The notes beneath the pieces were generated by a model, which ran no database searches, had not been told where the DNA came from, and saw only the letters and a program-made list of their open reading frames with translations. DNA of 64,000 nucleotides from Micavibrio sp. UBA7657 (GTDB lineage: Bacteria; Pseudomonadota; Alphaproteobacteria; Micavibrionales; Micavibrionaceae). The translations under genes were made by a program, and so were the position numbers. The stretch covers positions 6,292-70,291 of the forward strand of contig DLHX01000018.1 of the NCBI GenBank assembly GCA_002483465.1. The letters are read 5' to 3'. Positions 1-8,735 of the stretch are shown here, in pieces (the first letter of the stretch is position 1; each line of letters starts with the position of its first letter).

Positions 1-2
1 CG

Positions 3-314
3 GCCTATAACTCATCTGCCGGTGGACCAATCCTGCCGCTTGATGCCAACGTTCTACCATTAACGCCGATCAGCCCGTTCCGCCCGCGACGCTGGTCGGG
101 TGCGCTGATCCACAACAAACATGAAATCCGTTTCGAGATTTTAAAGCCGGTGGAGCGCATGGTTTCCGCGACGGCAGATTCCAAAGAAGTCCGCGATGTG
201 CGCGAGGTTGTCGTGCGCGAGGCACGCAGCATCTCCAAAACGCTGCTGTTCGATCCTGATTATTCCCTGGAAGAGAGAATCTCGCGCGAGCAGTTCGCGA
301 ACGAAACCACCTGA
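3..314 (+). CDS. nadK: NAD kinase, C-terminal part (5' end outside window)
   Basis: An open frame enters from the left edge and runs 103 codons to a TGA at 312-314. It has no start inside the window. The peptide begins [20 protein letters not shown] and continues with [15 protein letters not shown], which are the conserved glycine-rich and C-terminal segments of NAD kinase (NadK). This cytosolic enzyme phosphorylates NAD to NADP using ATP. The later [20 protein letters not shown] and REVVVREA segments match the C-terminal beta-strand region of the alphaproteobacterial family. The gene converges on purC, and two hairpins fill the gap between them. Identification rests on motifs only; the catalytic GGDG motif would lie upstream of the window. 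Confidence 0.9.
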   Translation, partial: AYNSSAGGPILPLDANVLPLTPISPFRPRRWSGALIHNKHEIRFEILKPVERMVSATADSKEVRDVREVVVREARSISKTLLFDPDYSLEERISREQFANETT

Positions 315-319
315 TCGTC

Positions 320-358
320 ATCCCCGGCAGCGAGACGTAGTCGAGCGTGAACGGGGAT
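320..358. repeat. Imperfect hairpin downstream of nadK
   Basis: ATCCCCG at 320-326 pairs with CGGGGAT at 352-358 around a 25-nt interior. It starts six bases after the nadK stop. There is no T-run, so it is not a classical intrinsic terminator. It may be a degraded copy of an interspersed palindromic element, or may protect the mRNA 3' end. Confidence 0.45.
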
Positions 359-399
359 CCAGCCTATAATCGCCGCGAAGCGGCCAGCCGATAAAAAGA

Positions 400-427
400 T
401 GGACCCCCGCTCAAGGCGGGGGTGACA
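400..427 (+). repeat. Interspersed palindromic repeat, copy 1
   Basis: ACCCCCGC at 403-410 and GCGGGGGT at 416-423 form an 8-bp perfect stem with a 5-nt loop, flanked by TGG on the left and GAC on the right. The same GGACCCCCGC...GCGGGGGTGAC core occurs inside ileS (52162-52193) and, reversed, before murC (37669-37694). A related form lies before the GIY-YIG gene (38495-38521). It lies just past the purC stop codon and could also act as a 3' stabiliser. Confidence 0.75.
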
Positions 428-433
428 AAGAGG

Positions 434-1294
434 TTAATGTTTTCTCGGCTTTGAAGGCTTGATTTCGCGGAGCTGTCTTTCGCGCGCCAGGTCATTCTCG
501 ATGACGCTCAGTTTTTCAGCCGCCTGCTCATCCAAACCGCCAGCCTTCATAATGCCGCCCTCGGGGATGAGGCCCAGTCTCTGCGCGATATACTGATAAC
601 CTTCAACGAGATCGCCGAGATCAAAACGGAAGCGGTCTTTGTCGAGCTTTTCACCCGTCTTCATGTCCCACAGGCGGCAATTGTCAGGTGAAATTTCATC
701 CGCGAGAATGATATACAGTTCGCCGTGCTCACCCCAGATACGTCCGAACTCCAGTTTGAAATCCACGAGCTTCAGCCCGATGCCTGCAAACAGCCCGTTC
801 AGGTAATCGTTGACGCGCCATGCCATCGCGACCATTTCATCCAGCTCATATGGATCAGCCCAACCAAATGTAATGATATGGTCTTCGCTAACCATCGGAT
901 CGCCGAGCGCATCTTTCTTGTAGTAAAATTCAACCAGCGGACGACCGAGGAACGTGCCCTCTTTGATACCGAGGCGCTTGACCAGCGATCCTGCTGCAAT
1001 ATTTCGTACGACGAGTTCAATCGGAATAATCTCAACTTTCCGCACAAGTTGCTCGCGCATATTGATCGAGCGGATGAAGTGCGTCGGGATTCCAATCGAT
1101 TCCAGCTTGGTCATCAGGTGCGCGGAAATGCGGTTGTTCAACACGCCCTTGCCCGCAATCACGGCATGTTTAACGCCATTACCCGCCGTCGCGTCATCCT
1201 TGAAATACTGGATGACGGTGTTGGGGTCCGGGCCCTCGTACAAGTTCTTGGCCTTGCCCTCGTAAATAACTCTGCGTCGCGTCATGGAAAACAT
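434..1294 (-). CDS. purC: Phosphoribosylaminoimidazole-succinocarboxamide synthase
   Basis: SAICAR synthetase joins CAIR and aspartate with ATP in the purine pathway (cytosol). The N-terminus carries the family pattern [16 protein letters not shown], followed by [25 protein letters not shown] and, towards the centre, the ATP-site region [23 protein letters not shown] is the conserved aspartate-rich motif. At 286 residues it is longer than the usual ~255 because of a charged C-terminal tail rich in Lys and Arg. Two starts are possible: ATG at 1294, with AAGGG close upstream, and ATG at 1285 (MTRRR), which matches most relatives better. It is divergent from the zeta-subunit gene. The usual alphaproteobacterial neighbours purS, purQ and purL are not in the window. 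Confidence 0.96.
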   Translation of the reverse strand: MFSMTRRRVIYEGKAKNLYEGPDPNTVIQYFKDDATAGNGVKHAVIAGKGVLNNRISAHLMTKLESIGIPTHFIRSINMREQLVRKVEIIPIELVVRNIAAGSLVKRLGIKEGTFLGRPLVEFYYKKDALGDPMVSEDHIITFGWADPYELDEMVAMAWRVNDYLNGLFAGIGLKLVDFKLEFGRIWGEHGELYIILADEISPDNCRLWDMKTGEKLDKDRFRFDLGDLVEGYQYIAQRLGLIPEGGIMKAGGLDEQAAEKLSVIENDLARERQLREIKPSKPRKH

Positions 1295-1320
1295 CTTACC
1301 CTTCCCTATATCTCCTTATA

Positions 1321-1351
1321 TAGCATTGCATTTTACATGATTCCAATGCTA
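1321..1351. promoter_or_regulatory. Dyad in the purC / zeta-subunit divergent promoter region
   Basis: TAGCATTG at 1321-1328 is repeated inverted as CAATGCTA at 1344-1351, with a 15-bp spacer. It lies in the 111-bp gap between two divergent genes, where a repressor could control both. A GATTC site lies in the spacer. No regulator is identified. Confidence 0.35.
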
Positions 1352-1405
1352 CAAATCGTGCACTTTTCACTATTGTATGGAAAAATCAGGGAGACGAGGC
1401 AGAAC

Positions 1406-1735
1406 ATGGCAAAACTTAACGACCGCGAAAATGCTTTTGAAAACAAATTTGCACACGATGAAAAGCTGAATTTTAAGATAGATGCACGTTGCGCCAAGCT
1501 TTTCGGGCTCTGGGCCGCTGAAAAACAAGGACTTTCCGCCGATGCGGCCCTCAGCTATGCAGGCGATATTATCAGCGCCAACATCGAAAAACCCGGTTTT
1601 CAGCATATTATGCCCAAAATCAAAGCGGACCTGGCGGCTAAAGGGGTCGAAATTACAGACCATGGCCTTCAGTCCGAATTGGAGAGGATTCGCGAAGACG
1701 CGAAAGACCAGATCCTCGACGAAAGCGGCGTATAG
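1406..1735 (+). CDS. F1-ATPase inhibitor subunit zeta (DUF1476)
   Basis: A 109-residue protein starting MAKLNDRENAFENKFAHDEK, the conserved opening of DUF1476. Family members are the alphaproteobacterial zeta subunit, which binds the F1 part of ATP synthase and blocks reverse ATP hydrolysis. The helical body (KIDARCAKLFGLWAAEKQGL and a C-terminal acidic helix) fits the family length of about 104-110. The start at 1406 is chosen because the family begins there and GAGG lies six bases upstream; the longer open frame to the left is non-coding and antisense to purC. An intrinsic terminator follows directly. The function is known for the family and not shown for this copy. Confidence 0.9.
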   Translation: MAKLNDRENAFENKFAHDEKLNFKIDARCAKLFGLWAAEKQGLSADAALSYAGDIISANIEKPGFQHIMPKIKADLAAKGVEITDHGLQSELERIREDAKDQILDESGV

Positions 1736-1745
1736 CCTCAAATTT

Positions 1746-1774
1746 AAAAGCCCCGGCAAAACCGGGGCTTTTTA
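1746..1774 (+). terminator. Rho-independent terminator of the zeta-subunit gene
   Basis: AAAAGCCCCGG at 1746-1756 and CCGGGGCTTTT at 1762-1772 form an 11-bp stem around CAAAA, followed by further T residues. It begins 11 bases after the stop codon. The A-rich 5' arm means it could also work leftwards. Confidence 0.9.
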
Positions 1775-2032
1775 TTTCCTGTTCAACCCGCCATCCGGAT
1801 CTATTTCCTGTTGAAAATCATGTTTTCAGAGGGCGTCCGCTGGCTGTTGTTTTTTAAAATTGATATCTGATTCCTAGACCAATGTCGTCGGCTTTCCAAG
1901 CTTAAAATGGTCTCGCAGCTCATTTTTTTAAAATTTTGTAACAAAAAGCAACCATGGATCGTAATATAGTTTCATGTGAATTCAGTTTCCGGCTCCTTGT
2001 TTTTACCTAAAAACATGCCCAGAGTGTTAATT

Positions 2033-2260
2033 ATGAATGCCAGCACCCTCCAGACTCTTATTCTGAACGCTCTTCCGGGCGCGCAGGTTAGCGTCGAGGA
2101 TGTGCGCGGTGATGGCGCGCATTACACGGCCACGGTTGCCGCCACAGCTTTTGCGGGCAAGACCCGCGTGCAACAGCACCGCATGGTCCATGCCGCGCTA
2201 AAAGGCCACGTGAATAATAACGTCGCCGTTGCAATTCAAACGGTCGTTGCGGAGAAATAA
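2033..2260 (+). CDS. bolA: BolA family protein
   Basis: A 75-residue BolA/IbaG-type protein. It has the family core GDGAHYTATVAATAFAGKTR followed by VQQHRMVHAAL, with the conserved histidine that helps hold a [2Fe-2S] cluster with a monothiol glutaredoxin. BolA-Grx pairs act in iron sensing and Fe-S handling in the cytosol. The start MNASTLQTL at 2033 fits family length; ATGs further left in the same frame lack a ribosome site. The next gene, grxD, begins on the base after the stop codon, so the two partners are almost certainly co-translated. Confidence 0.93.
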   Translation: MNASTLQTLILNALPGAQVSVEDVRGDGAHYTATVAATAFAGKTRVQQHRMVHAALKGHVNNNVAVAIQTVVAEK

Positions 2261-2593
2261 ATGGCTCTCATGCAAAGAGCCATGTTTGAGCGCATCGAAC
2301 GCGAACTCGCATCTCATAACGTGGTTCTTTATATGAAAGGCACGGCGGCTTTCCCGCAATGCAGCTTTTCCGCCTTCATCGTGCAGGTTCTTTCACAGGC
2401 AGGCGTGCAGTTCCGCGATGTCGACATCCTCGGCGATGGTGAACTGCGCCAGGGTTTGATGGATTTTGCCGAGTGGCCGAATTTTCCGCAGCTTTATATC
2501 CGCGGTGAATTCATCGGCGGCGCCGACATCGTACGGGAAATGGCGCAGAGTGGTGAATTGCAGGCGCTGTTCGAAGATCGCGGCGTACTTTAA
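2261..2593 (+). CDS. grxD: Monothiol glutaredoxin, Grx4 type, with a CSFS active site
   Basis: A 110-residue Grx4/GrxD-type glutaredoxin. YMKGTAAFPQ leads into the active site at residues 34-37, followed by the WPNFPQLYIRGEFIGGADIV glutathione-binding region and a C-terminal helix. Such proteins carry [2Fe-2S] clusters, often with BolA. The active site reads C-S-F-S, where nearly all relatives have C-G-F-S. The substitution is plainly in the sequence; its effect on cluster binding is unknown. Translation starts right after bolA, with GGAG inside the end of bolA. The last four bases overlap the end of the convergent rodA. Confidence 0.93.
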   Translation: MALMQRAMFERIERELASHNVVLYMKGTAAFPQCSFSAFIVQVLSQAGVQFRDVDILGDGELRQGLMDFAEWPNFPQLYIRGEFIGGADIVREMAQSGELQALFEDRGVL

Positions 2594-3720
2594 ATACGCG
2601 TGACCTTGCTATCGCGGTACAAATTGCATGATAAAATCAGGCCAAAGCCGATCATCGCGGCAAGCATCGCCGTACCGCCGTAAGATACCAGCGGCAACGG
2701 CGCGCCAACCACGGGAATCAATCCCATCACCATCGCGATATTGACGAAAACATAAATCGAGAAATTGAAAGTCAGCCCGAACGCGAGGTAACGCCCGAAA
2801 TTGTGGCGGGCGCGCAATGCAATCCACAACCCGTACCAGATAATCAGGCCGAACAGCAGCAGCAACGCCACGCCGCCCGCCAGCCCCCACTCCTCAGCCC
2901 AGAGCGTAAAAATGAAATCGGTCTGTTTTTCAGGCAGGAAATCCAGGTGGCTCTGCGAGCCGTCGAGAAATCCCTTCCCCTTTAAGCCGCCGGACCCTAG
3001 CGCTATTTTCGATTGCGTGATGTGATAGCCCGAACCCAGAGGATCACTCTCCGGATTCAAGAATGTCAACACCCTCTGGCGCTGGTAATCATGCATGAAA
3101 TGCCATCCGATCGGGATGGCTCCCGCTACCGCCGCCGCGGCGCCGATAAAAATCCAGAGCGGCGCTCCGGCGACGAACACCATCGCCGCGCCTGCGAAAC
3201 TCGTCATCAGCGCAGTGCCGAGATCAGGCTGCAGCATCACAAGTCCGACAGGCGCCCCGATCAGAAGCGCAGGTACAATTAGAAAACTCAGCCGTTTTAT
3301 ATCCTCCGACGTTGCAGCATGAAAATAGCGCGCCAGCGTCAGAACCAGCGCGACCTTCATCAATTCCGAGGGCTGAAGTTTCATGAAGCCGAGATTAATC
3401 CAGCGCTGCGCGCCCATGCCGATATGCCCCATGATCTCGACATAAACCAGCAGGATAAAACCTATGCCATAAAGCCACCACGCGAATTTAAACCACCAGC
3501 GCACATCGATAAGCGCAATGATCAGCATCCCGAAGAAAATCACCGAGAAGCGCTGCATCTGATTTTCGGCCCATGGCTCGAAGTTCCCGCCCGCTGCGGA
3601 ATAAAGTGCGGTGAATCCGATACAGGCCACGGTTACAATGAGCGCTATAAACGCCCAGTCGAGATTTTTCAGCTTGTGAATGATTCCCTGCTCGGACTGT
3701 AATATAATCGATTTAACCAT
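2590..3720 (-). CDS. rodA: Rod-shape peptidoglycan glycosyltransferase RodA
   Basis: A SEDS-family membrane protein of 376 residues with about ten hydrophobic segments. It polymerises lipid II into glycan strands for lateral wall growth together with PBP2. Family signatures include GAQRWINLGFMKLQPSELMK, LQPDLGTALM, the large-loop motif LPEKQTDFIFT, and PLVSYGGTAMLA near the C-terminus. It is the last gene of mreB-mreC-mreD-mrdA-rodA and starts nine bases after mrdA ends, with AGGA before its ATG. A second SEDS gene in the window (ftsW, 39.7-40.8 kb) sits in the division cluster, so this copy is assigned to elongation by its neighbours. Confidence 0.96.
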   Translation of the reverse strand: MVKSIILQSEQGIIHKLKNLDWAFIALIVTVACIGFTALYSAAGGNFEPWAENQMQRFSVIFFGMLIIALIDVRWWFKFAWWLYGIGFILLVYVEIMGHIGMGAQRWINLGFMKLQPSELMKVALVLTLARYFHAATSEDIKRLSFLIVPALLIGAPVGLVMLQPDLGTALMTSFAGAAMVFVAGAPLWIFIGAAAAVAGAIPIGWHFMHDYQRQRVLTFLNPESDPLGSGYHITQSKIALGSGGLKGKGFLDGSQSHLDFLPEKQTDFIFTLWAEEWGLAGGVALLLLFGLIIWYGLWIALRARHNFGRYLAFGLTFNFSIYVFVNIAMVMGLIPVVGAPLPLVSYGGTAMLAAMIGFGLILSCNLYRDSKVTRI

Positions 3721-3729
3721 GGACGTTTC

Positions 3730-5613
3730 CTATATCGGCTCCTTGGCCTTGATTTGGGCCGCGGGCGCCGGGGCGCTCTGGACCGCTACAGGCGTGCCTG
3801 CAGGATTGCGCTTTTGCACTTCCACAAGCAAATCTCTTGCAATCGGCGCCGCCGTCAATGCGCCCCCAACTCCGTGCTCGACCACAACAGCACAGGCATA
3901 AACCGGCTTGTCCAGCGGCGCATAGCCGACGAACAGGGCATGGTGCCGCTCGCGCCATGCGAGGTCTTCGTTTTTAACCCCTGATGCGCGCTGCTGCATT
4001 GTAATTCTTCTGACCTGCGCCGTCCCGGTTTTACCGGCATAAGCGAACTCCGGCGGATCTTTCACGCGCGAGCCATAGGCCGTGCCGCGTTCATGGTTAA
4101 CCACCTTGTTCATGCCCTGCATCATGAGCTTGAGATGCGCATCCGGAACTTTCATTTTCGGCCATTTCTGCGGTGCCGGGCTTTTATCGCCGACATACCC
4201 CGTAATCTGCGGCTTCACTTCATAACCGCCATTCACCAGCCGCGCCGTCATCACCGCGAGTTGCAACGGCGTCGTCAGGAAATATCCCTGCCCGATCGCG
4301 TTGACGATGGTTTCGCCCGGCTGCCATGTTTCATTAAACCTGGCTTTTTTCCAGTCGCGCGTCGGCACCAGACCGGGGCGTTCTTCCGAAAGGTCAAACC
4401 CGAAATTTTTTCCAAGACCGAACTGGCTTGCCATTTCTGAAATTGCGTCGATGCCCATTTCATTCGCCATCTGATAGAAAAAAACGTCGCATGATTTCGC
4501 CAGCGCGTCCGACAAATTCACATAGCCGTGCCCGCCTTTTTTCCAGCAGTGAAAACGCCCCTTGCCGAGAATGTAATGGCCCGGGCAGAAAACAGTGCGG
4601 TTCGTGGTTATTTTACCGGCTTTCAGACCTGCCAGAGCCGTGATCATTTTGAACGTTGAGCCTGGAGGATATTGCCCTGCAATAGCCTTGTTCGTCAGCG
4701 GGAAGCCGGGATTGGCCAGCAATTCCTCCCACAGCGCGGCGGAAATTCCGCGTGAAAAAACATTCGGATCGAAAGCCGGGTAAGATGCGAGCGCATAAAC
4801 CTCCCCCGAATGCACATTCATCACCACCGCCGAGGCGCTTTGCTGCTCCGATAAACGCTTCTGTGCGAAACGCTGCAACTCACCATCGATTGTTAACATT
4901 ACGCGTTCGCCCGGAACGGGATCGATACGCTTGAGCTCGCGCACCTCACGACCGACCACGTTCACCTCGACATCGGAAGATCCCGCCTTGCCGCGCATCG
5001 CGAGGTCGTGGGTTTTCTCGATGGCGCTTTTGCCGATTTTAAAACCGGGAACGCTAAGAAGCGGGTCGCTCGTCAGTTCATTTTTGTTCACCGCGCCGAC
5101 ATATCCAATGAGATGCGCCGTCGCTTCGCCAAGCGGGTAGCCGCGTATCTCGCCTACATTGGTCGACAATCCGGGCAGGTCCGGCAGATTAACCTCGACC
5201 TTCGCCACTTCTTCCCAGCTCAGATCATCCTTGATCTCCAGCGGCACGTATTTCGGGCTTTTCTTCGCCTGCTTCAGGACTGTCTGGATGCTCGATTCCT
5301 CGACATCGATATATTTCTGCAACGCACGTAGTGATTTTTCGAGGTTCTCCGCCTGCTCGGGAATAATCAGCACACGAAAATTCTGGTTGTTGACGGCGAG
5401 CGGCACGCCGAACCTGTCAACAATCTGTCCGCGCGTGGGCGGCAATATTTTTGTATTGATCCGGTTTTCATCCGAAAGCGTTTTATAGCGTGAGCCCTGC
5501 GCGATCTGCAGCCATGCCAGTCGACCGCCGAGTACAACAAGAAACGTGCCCTGTGCCGCGCCGACAAAAAAGGCGCGGCGTGTGAATTTTTCGTTGTCGG
5601 ATGAGCGTTTCAT
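3730..5613 (-). CDS. mrdA: Penicillin-binding protein 2 (elongation transpeptidase)
   Basis: A 627-residue class B PBP that cross-links lateral-wall peptidoglycan in the periplasm with RodA. A short cytoplasmic start is followed by one membrane anchor (about residues 14-35), the dimerisation domain, and the transpeptidase domain. All three active-site motifs are visible: S-T-F-K in PPGSTFKMITA, S-C-D in LAKSCDVFFYQ, and KTGTAQV. QGYFLTTPLQLA is also conserved. The C-terminal tail is rich in Ala, Pro and Lys and probably disordered. It lies between mreD and rodA in the rod-shape operon. Confidence 0.96.
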   Translation of the reverse strand: MKRSSDNEKFTRRAFFVGAAQGTFLVVLGGRLAWLQIAQGSRYKTLSDENRINTKILPPTRGQIVDRFGVPLAVNNQNFRVLIIPEQAENLEKSLRALQKYIDVEESSIQTVLKQAKKSPKYVPLEIKDDLSWEEVAKVEVNLPDLPGLSTNVGEIRGYPLGEATAHLIGYVGAVNKNELTSDPLLSVPGFKIGKSAIEKTHDLAMRGKAGSSDVEVNVVGREVRELKRIDPVPGERVMLTIDGELQRFAQKRLSEQQSASAVVMNVHSGEVYALASYPAFDPNVFSRGISAALWEELLANPGFPLTNKAIAGQYPPGSTFKMITALAGLKAGKITTNRTVFCPGHYILGKGRFHCWKKGGHGYVNLSDALAKSCDVFFYQMANEMGIDAISEMASQFGLGKNFGFDLSEERPGLVPTRDWKKARFNETWQPGETIVNAIGQGYFLTTPLQLAVMTARLVNGGYEVKPQITGYVGDKSPAPQKWPKMKVPDAHLKLMMQGMNKVVNHERGTAYGSRVKDPPEFAYAGKTGTAQVRRITMQQRASGVKNEDLAWRERHHALFVGYAPLDKPVYACAVVVEHGVGGALTAAPIARDLLVEVQKRNPAGTPVAVQSAPAPAAQIKAKEPI

Positions 5614-5619
5614 AACGGC

Positions 5620-6174
5620 TTACCTGCCCTTGGATTTAAGGGTAAACCCGCTGCGGGGCTCTGGCAGAATCTTATGCGTCAGATGTAGCAGCGTGGAAAT
5701 CAGAGGGAACAGTGCGCCGCCGAGAAGTATTGAAAATGCGAGTTGCTGCAGCGGTGGCCAGACACCATTGAGCATTCCAAAAATCATCCACTGCATGAGG
5801 CCGCTGACGATGCTGACGATCATGAAACCAATCCAGATCATCAAATAAGACTGTCCCATTAAAAAACGGCGCTGGTCTGTGACCACCCATTGCACTATGA
5901 CGAACACAAGCGCACTCACGCCGACGGCTCCGATGCCGCTTATGAGATCGACCAGAATTCCGGCACTAAAAACCAGCCACGCGGGGATGAGCGTGGGCCG
6001 GTAAATCGCCCAGTAATAAATCGCCATAAGTAAAAGCGGCGCTTTGATGGAACCGGTGACCGGAAATGAAAATGAAATGATGCTGAAAATCAGCAACAGC
6101 GCCATAAGGCTGTATGGAGCGATGAGTCTTGCGCTCGCCTCGGCGCGTTCCGACCATGTGGAGAAATATCCCAT
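5620..6174 (-). CDS. mreD: Rod shape-determining protein MreD
   Basis: A 184-residue inner-membrane protein with about five hydrophobic segments, placed between mreC and mrdA as expected. The family is poorly conserved; the assignment rests on the MreD-like stretch PLLLMAIYYWAIYRPTLIP, the following hydrophobic helices and the gene order. MreD belongs to the elongasome with MreB, MreC, PBP2 and RodA. The stop lies six bases before the mrdA start, so the two are likely translated together. Confidence 0.9.
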   Translation of the reverse strand: MGYFSTWSERAEASARLIAPYSLMALLLIFSIISFSFPVTGSIKAPLLLMAIYYWAIYRPTLIPAWLVFSAGILVDLISGIGAVGVSALVFVIVQWVVTDQRRFLMGQSYLMIWIGFMIVSIVSGLMQWMIFGMLNGVWPPLQQLAFSILLGGALFPLISTLLHLTHKILPEPRSGFTLKSKGR

Positions 6175-6200
6175 GCGGCTAATTTACCTGAAACGGGGGA

Positions 6201-7076
6201 TTAATCCAGTTCTCCGCCGGGATTTCCGCTGCGTAAATTGGGGTCTTCGTTGCGGTCGACGATCCGCACATGAACCAGGCGATCAAAATTCGCGAAAAGC
6301 TGGACCTTATAGACACCGTCCTGACCGACCGACACGCGTCCGACCGGCAGGCCATGCGGGAAAATACCGCCATATCCGGAGGTTATAATGCGCGAGCCGT
6401 TCTTGATTTCGCTGCCCGGCGGCAGGTGTAAAAGCACCGGGTTTACCGTGTTCTGGCCAGCCAAAATCGCGTGCTGGCTGCTATCCTCGACCAGAACAGG
6501 CACGCGGCTGTTGATGTCGGTCACTAGGAGGACCCGCGAAACGCCACGCCCCGATTCAATCACACGGCCAATGAGCCCTTCGCCGGAAATCACGGCCTGC
6601 CCTTTTGCCGCGCCGTCTTTCGTGCCTGCCTCAACCAGCAAACTTTTTACGAACGTACTGCCAGCATCAGCGAGAATGCGCGCGGTGATGAAACGGTTTT
6701 CAGGTTCGATCTTCACATGCAGAAGATCGCGCAACGATTTATTTTCAGCTTCGAGCTGCAATGCCGTCTGATACCATTCGCGCAGGCGGACATTTTCCTG
6801 TTCCAGCCTGGCATTATGCGCCTGCAATTCCGAAAGACCGGAAACATCGCGCACGAACAGAGCGGCTGATTGCAGCGGCCTGCTGATCGCGCCAAGCGCT
6901 GGGCCAAGAATATCTGTCACGCCTGAACGCACAGCGCTGATGCCTTGCGGATTGACGGCGGAAAAAAACAAGGTCGCGATAGCGGCAAGAACAAAAATGA
7001 AAGAGACAAATCCCCCGCCCGCGAGAGGCAGAGGCGAGATACGTGAAAGGCTCTTTGACCAGGTACGGCGTTTCAA
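6201..7076 (-). CDS. mreC: Rod shape-determining protein MreC
   Basis: A 291-residue protein with one N-terminal membrane anchor (about residues 23-42), a coiled-coil stretch (LQAHNARLEQENVRLREWYQ, about 80-115) and the periplasmic beta-rich MreC domain. GLIGRVIESGRGVSRVLLVT, VLLHLPPGSEIKNGSRIITS and GGIFPHGLPVGRV are typical MreC motifs. MreC links cytoplasmic MreB to PBP2 in the periplasm. A 124-bp gap separates it from mreB, and mreD follows 26 bases later. Confidence 0.95.
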   Translation of the reverse strand: MKRRTWSKSLSRISPLPLAGGGFVSFIFVLAAIATLFFSAVNPQGISAVRSGVTDILGPALGAISRPLQSAALFVRDVSGLSELQAHNARLEQENVRLREWYQTALQLEAENKSLRDLLHVKIEPENRFITARILADAGSTFVKSLLVEAGTKDGAAKGQAVISGEGLIGRVIESGRGVSRVLLVTDINSRVPVLVEDSSQHAILAGQNTVNPVLLHLPPGSEIKNGSRIITSGYGGIFPHGLPVGRVSVGQDGVYKVQLFANFDRLVHVRIVDRNEDPNLRSGNPGGELD

Positions 7077-7200
7077 TGGAATCCCGTTATTATTCGAATA
7101 ATCTTCTTAATTTACGACTAAAGAAGATCAGGGGTGAACGCAAGGTCCAGTCTTTATTTTACCGCAAAAAAGCCCCTAAAACAAACCACAAGCGGGTTTA

Positions 7201-8253
<1,053 letters not shown>

Positions 8254-8422
8254 TCATACCCGCCTTACACGCGCAAGCAGGATTCTGCTTACATTTCGTG
8301 GTTTTTAACGGGCAACAGGCGTTACCGGAAAATCATGCTAGAAATTCTTCAGGCTGTTACCTGATCATAGCACGAAGGGAATGAAGAAAGGGTAAGAGAT
8401 TTGGTAAAGGCGATTATATGCC

Positions 8423-8548
8423 TTAGCCCTGGCGCGCCTTGCAGCGAGGCTTCATTTTATTGATGACGTAAACCCTGCCCTTGCGGCGCACAACGCGGCA
8501 ATTGCGGTCTCTTTTCTTAAGCGTTTTCAGCGAGTTTACGACTTTCAT
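8423..8548 (-). CDS. rpmJ: 50S ribosomal protein L36
   Basis: A 41-codon gene too short for ordinary ORF thresholds. The protein starts [20 protein letters not shown] and ends [11 protein letters not shown], the signature of bacterial L36. It lacks the full Cys-Cys-Cys-His zinc set of the C+ form and so belongs to the zinc-independent type usual in Alphaproteobacteria. L36 binds 23S rRNA in the large subunit. The gene stands alone, 181 bp upstream of mreB on the same strand and divergent from the EAL gene. Confidence 0.93.
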   Translation of the reverse strand: MKVVNSLKTLKKRDRNCRVVRRKGRVYVINKMKPRCKARQG

Positions 8549-8735
8549 GTTATAGCCCTGCAAATGATGTAAAAAAGCTTGCGGACACTAGCGTTTCGGG
8601 TTCAAGTTTGTCAAGCATATCTCTAAGTTGATCATTGATTTCAGTGTAGAACCTGCTCATTATTAACCAATTACTAATATATTGTTTGTCATAATCTTAT
8701 GAAACAATTAATAAAAACGGGGACATACACTAGCA

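Noticed and set aside
725..1405. Long N-terminal extension of the zeta-subunit frame
   Set aside because: It runs antisense through purC. The DUF1476 family begins at 1406, where a ribosome site is present.
1772..1813. Direct repeat TATTTCCTGTT, twice about 30 bp apart
   Set aside because: There are only two short copies in an AT-rich gap after a terminator, with no pairing or gene link; it may be chance.
7101..7128. ATCTTCTT...AAGAAGAT inverted repeat between mreB and mreC
   Set aside because: The stem is AT-rich with a 12-nt loop and no T-tract in a useful place, so a terminator or attenuator cannot be supported.
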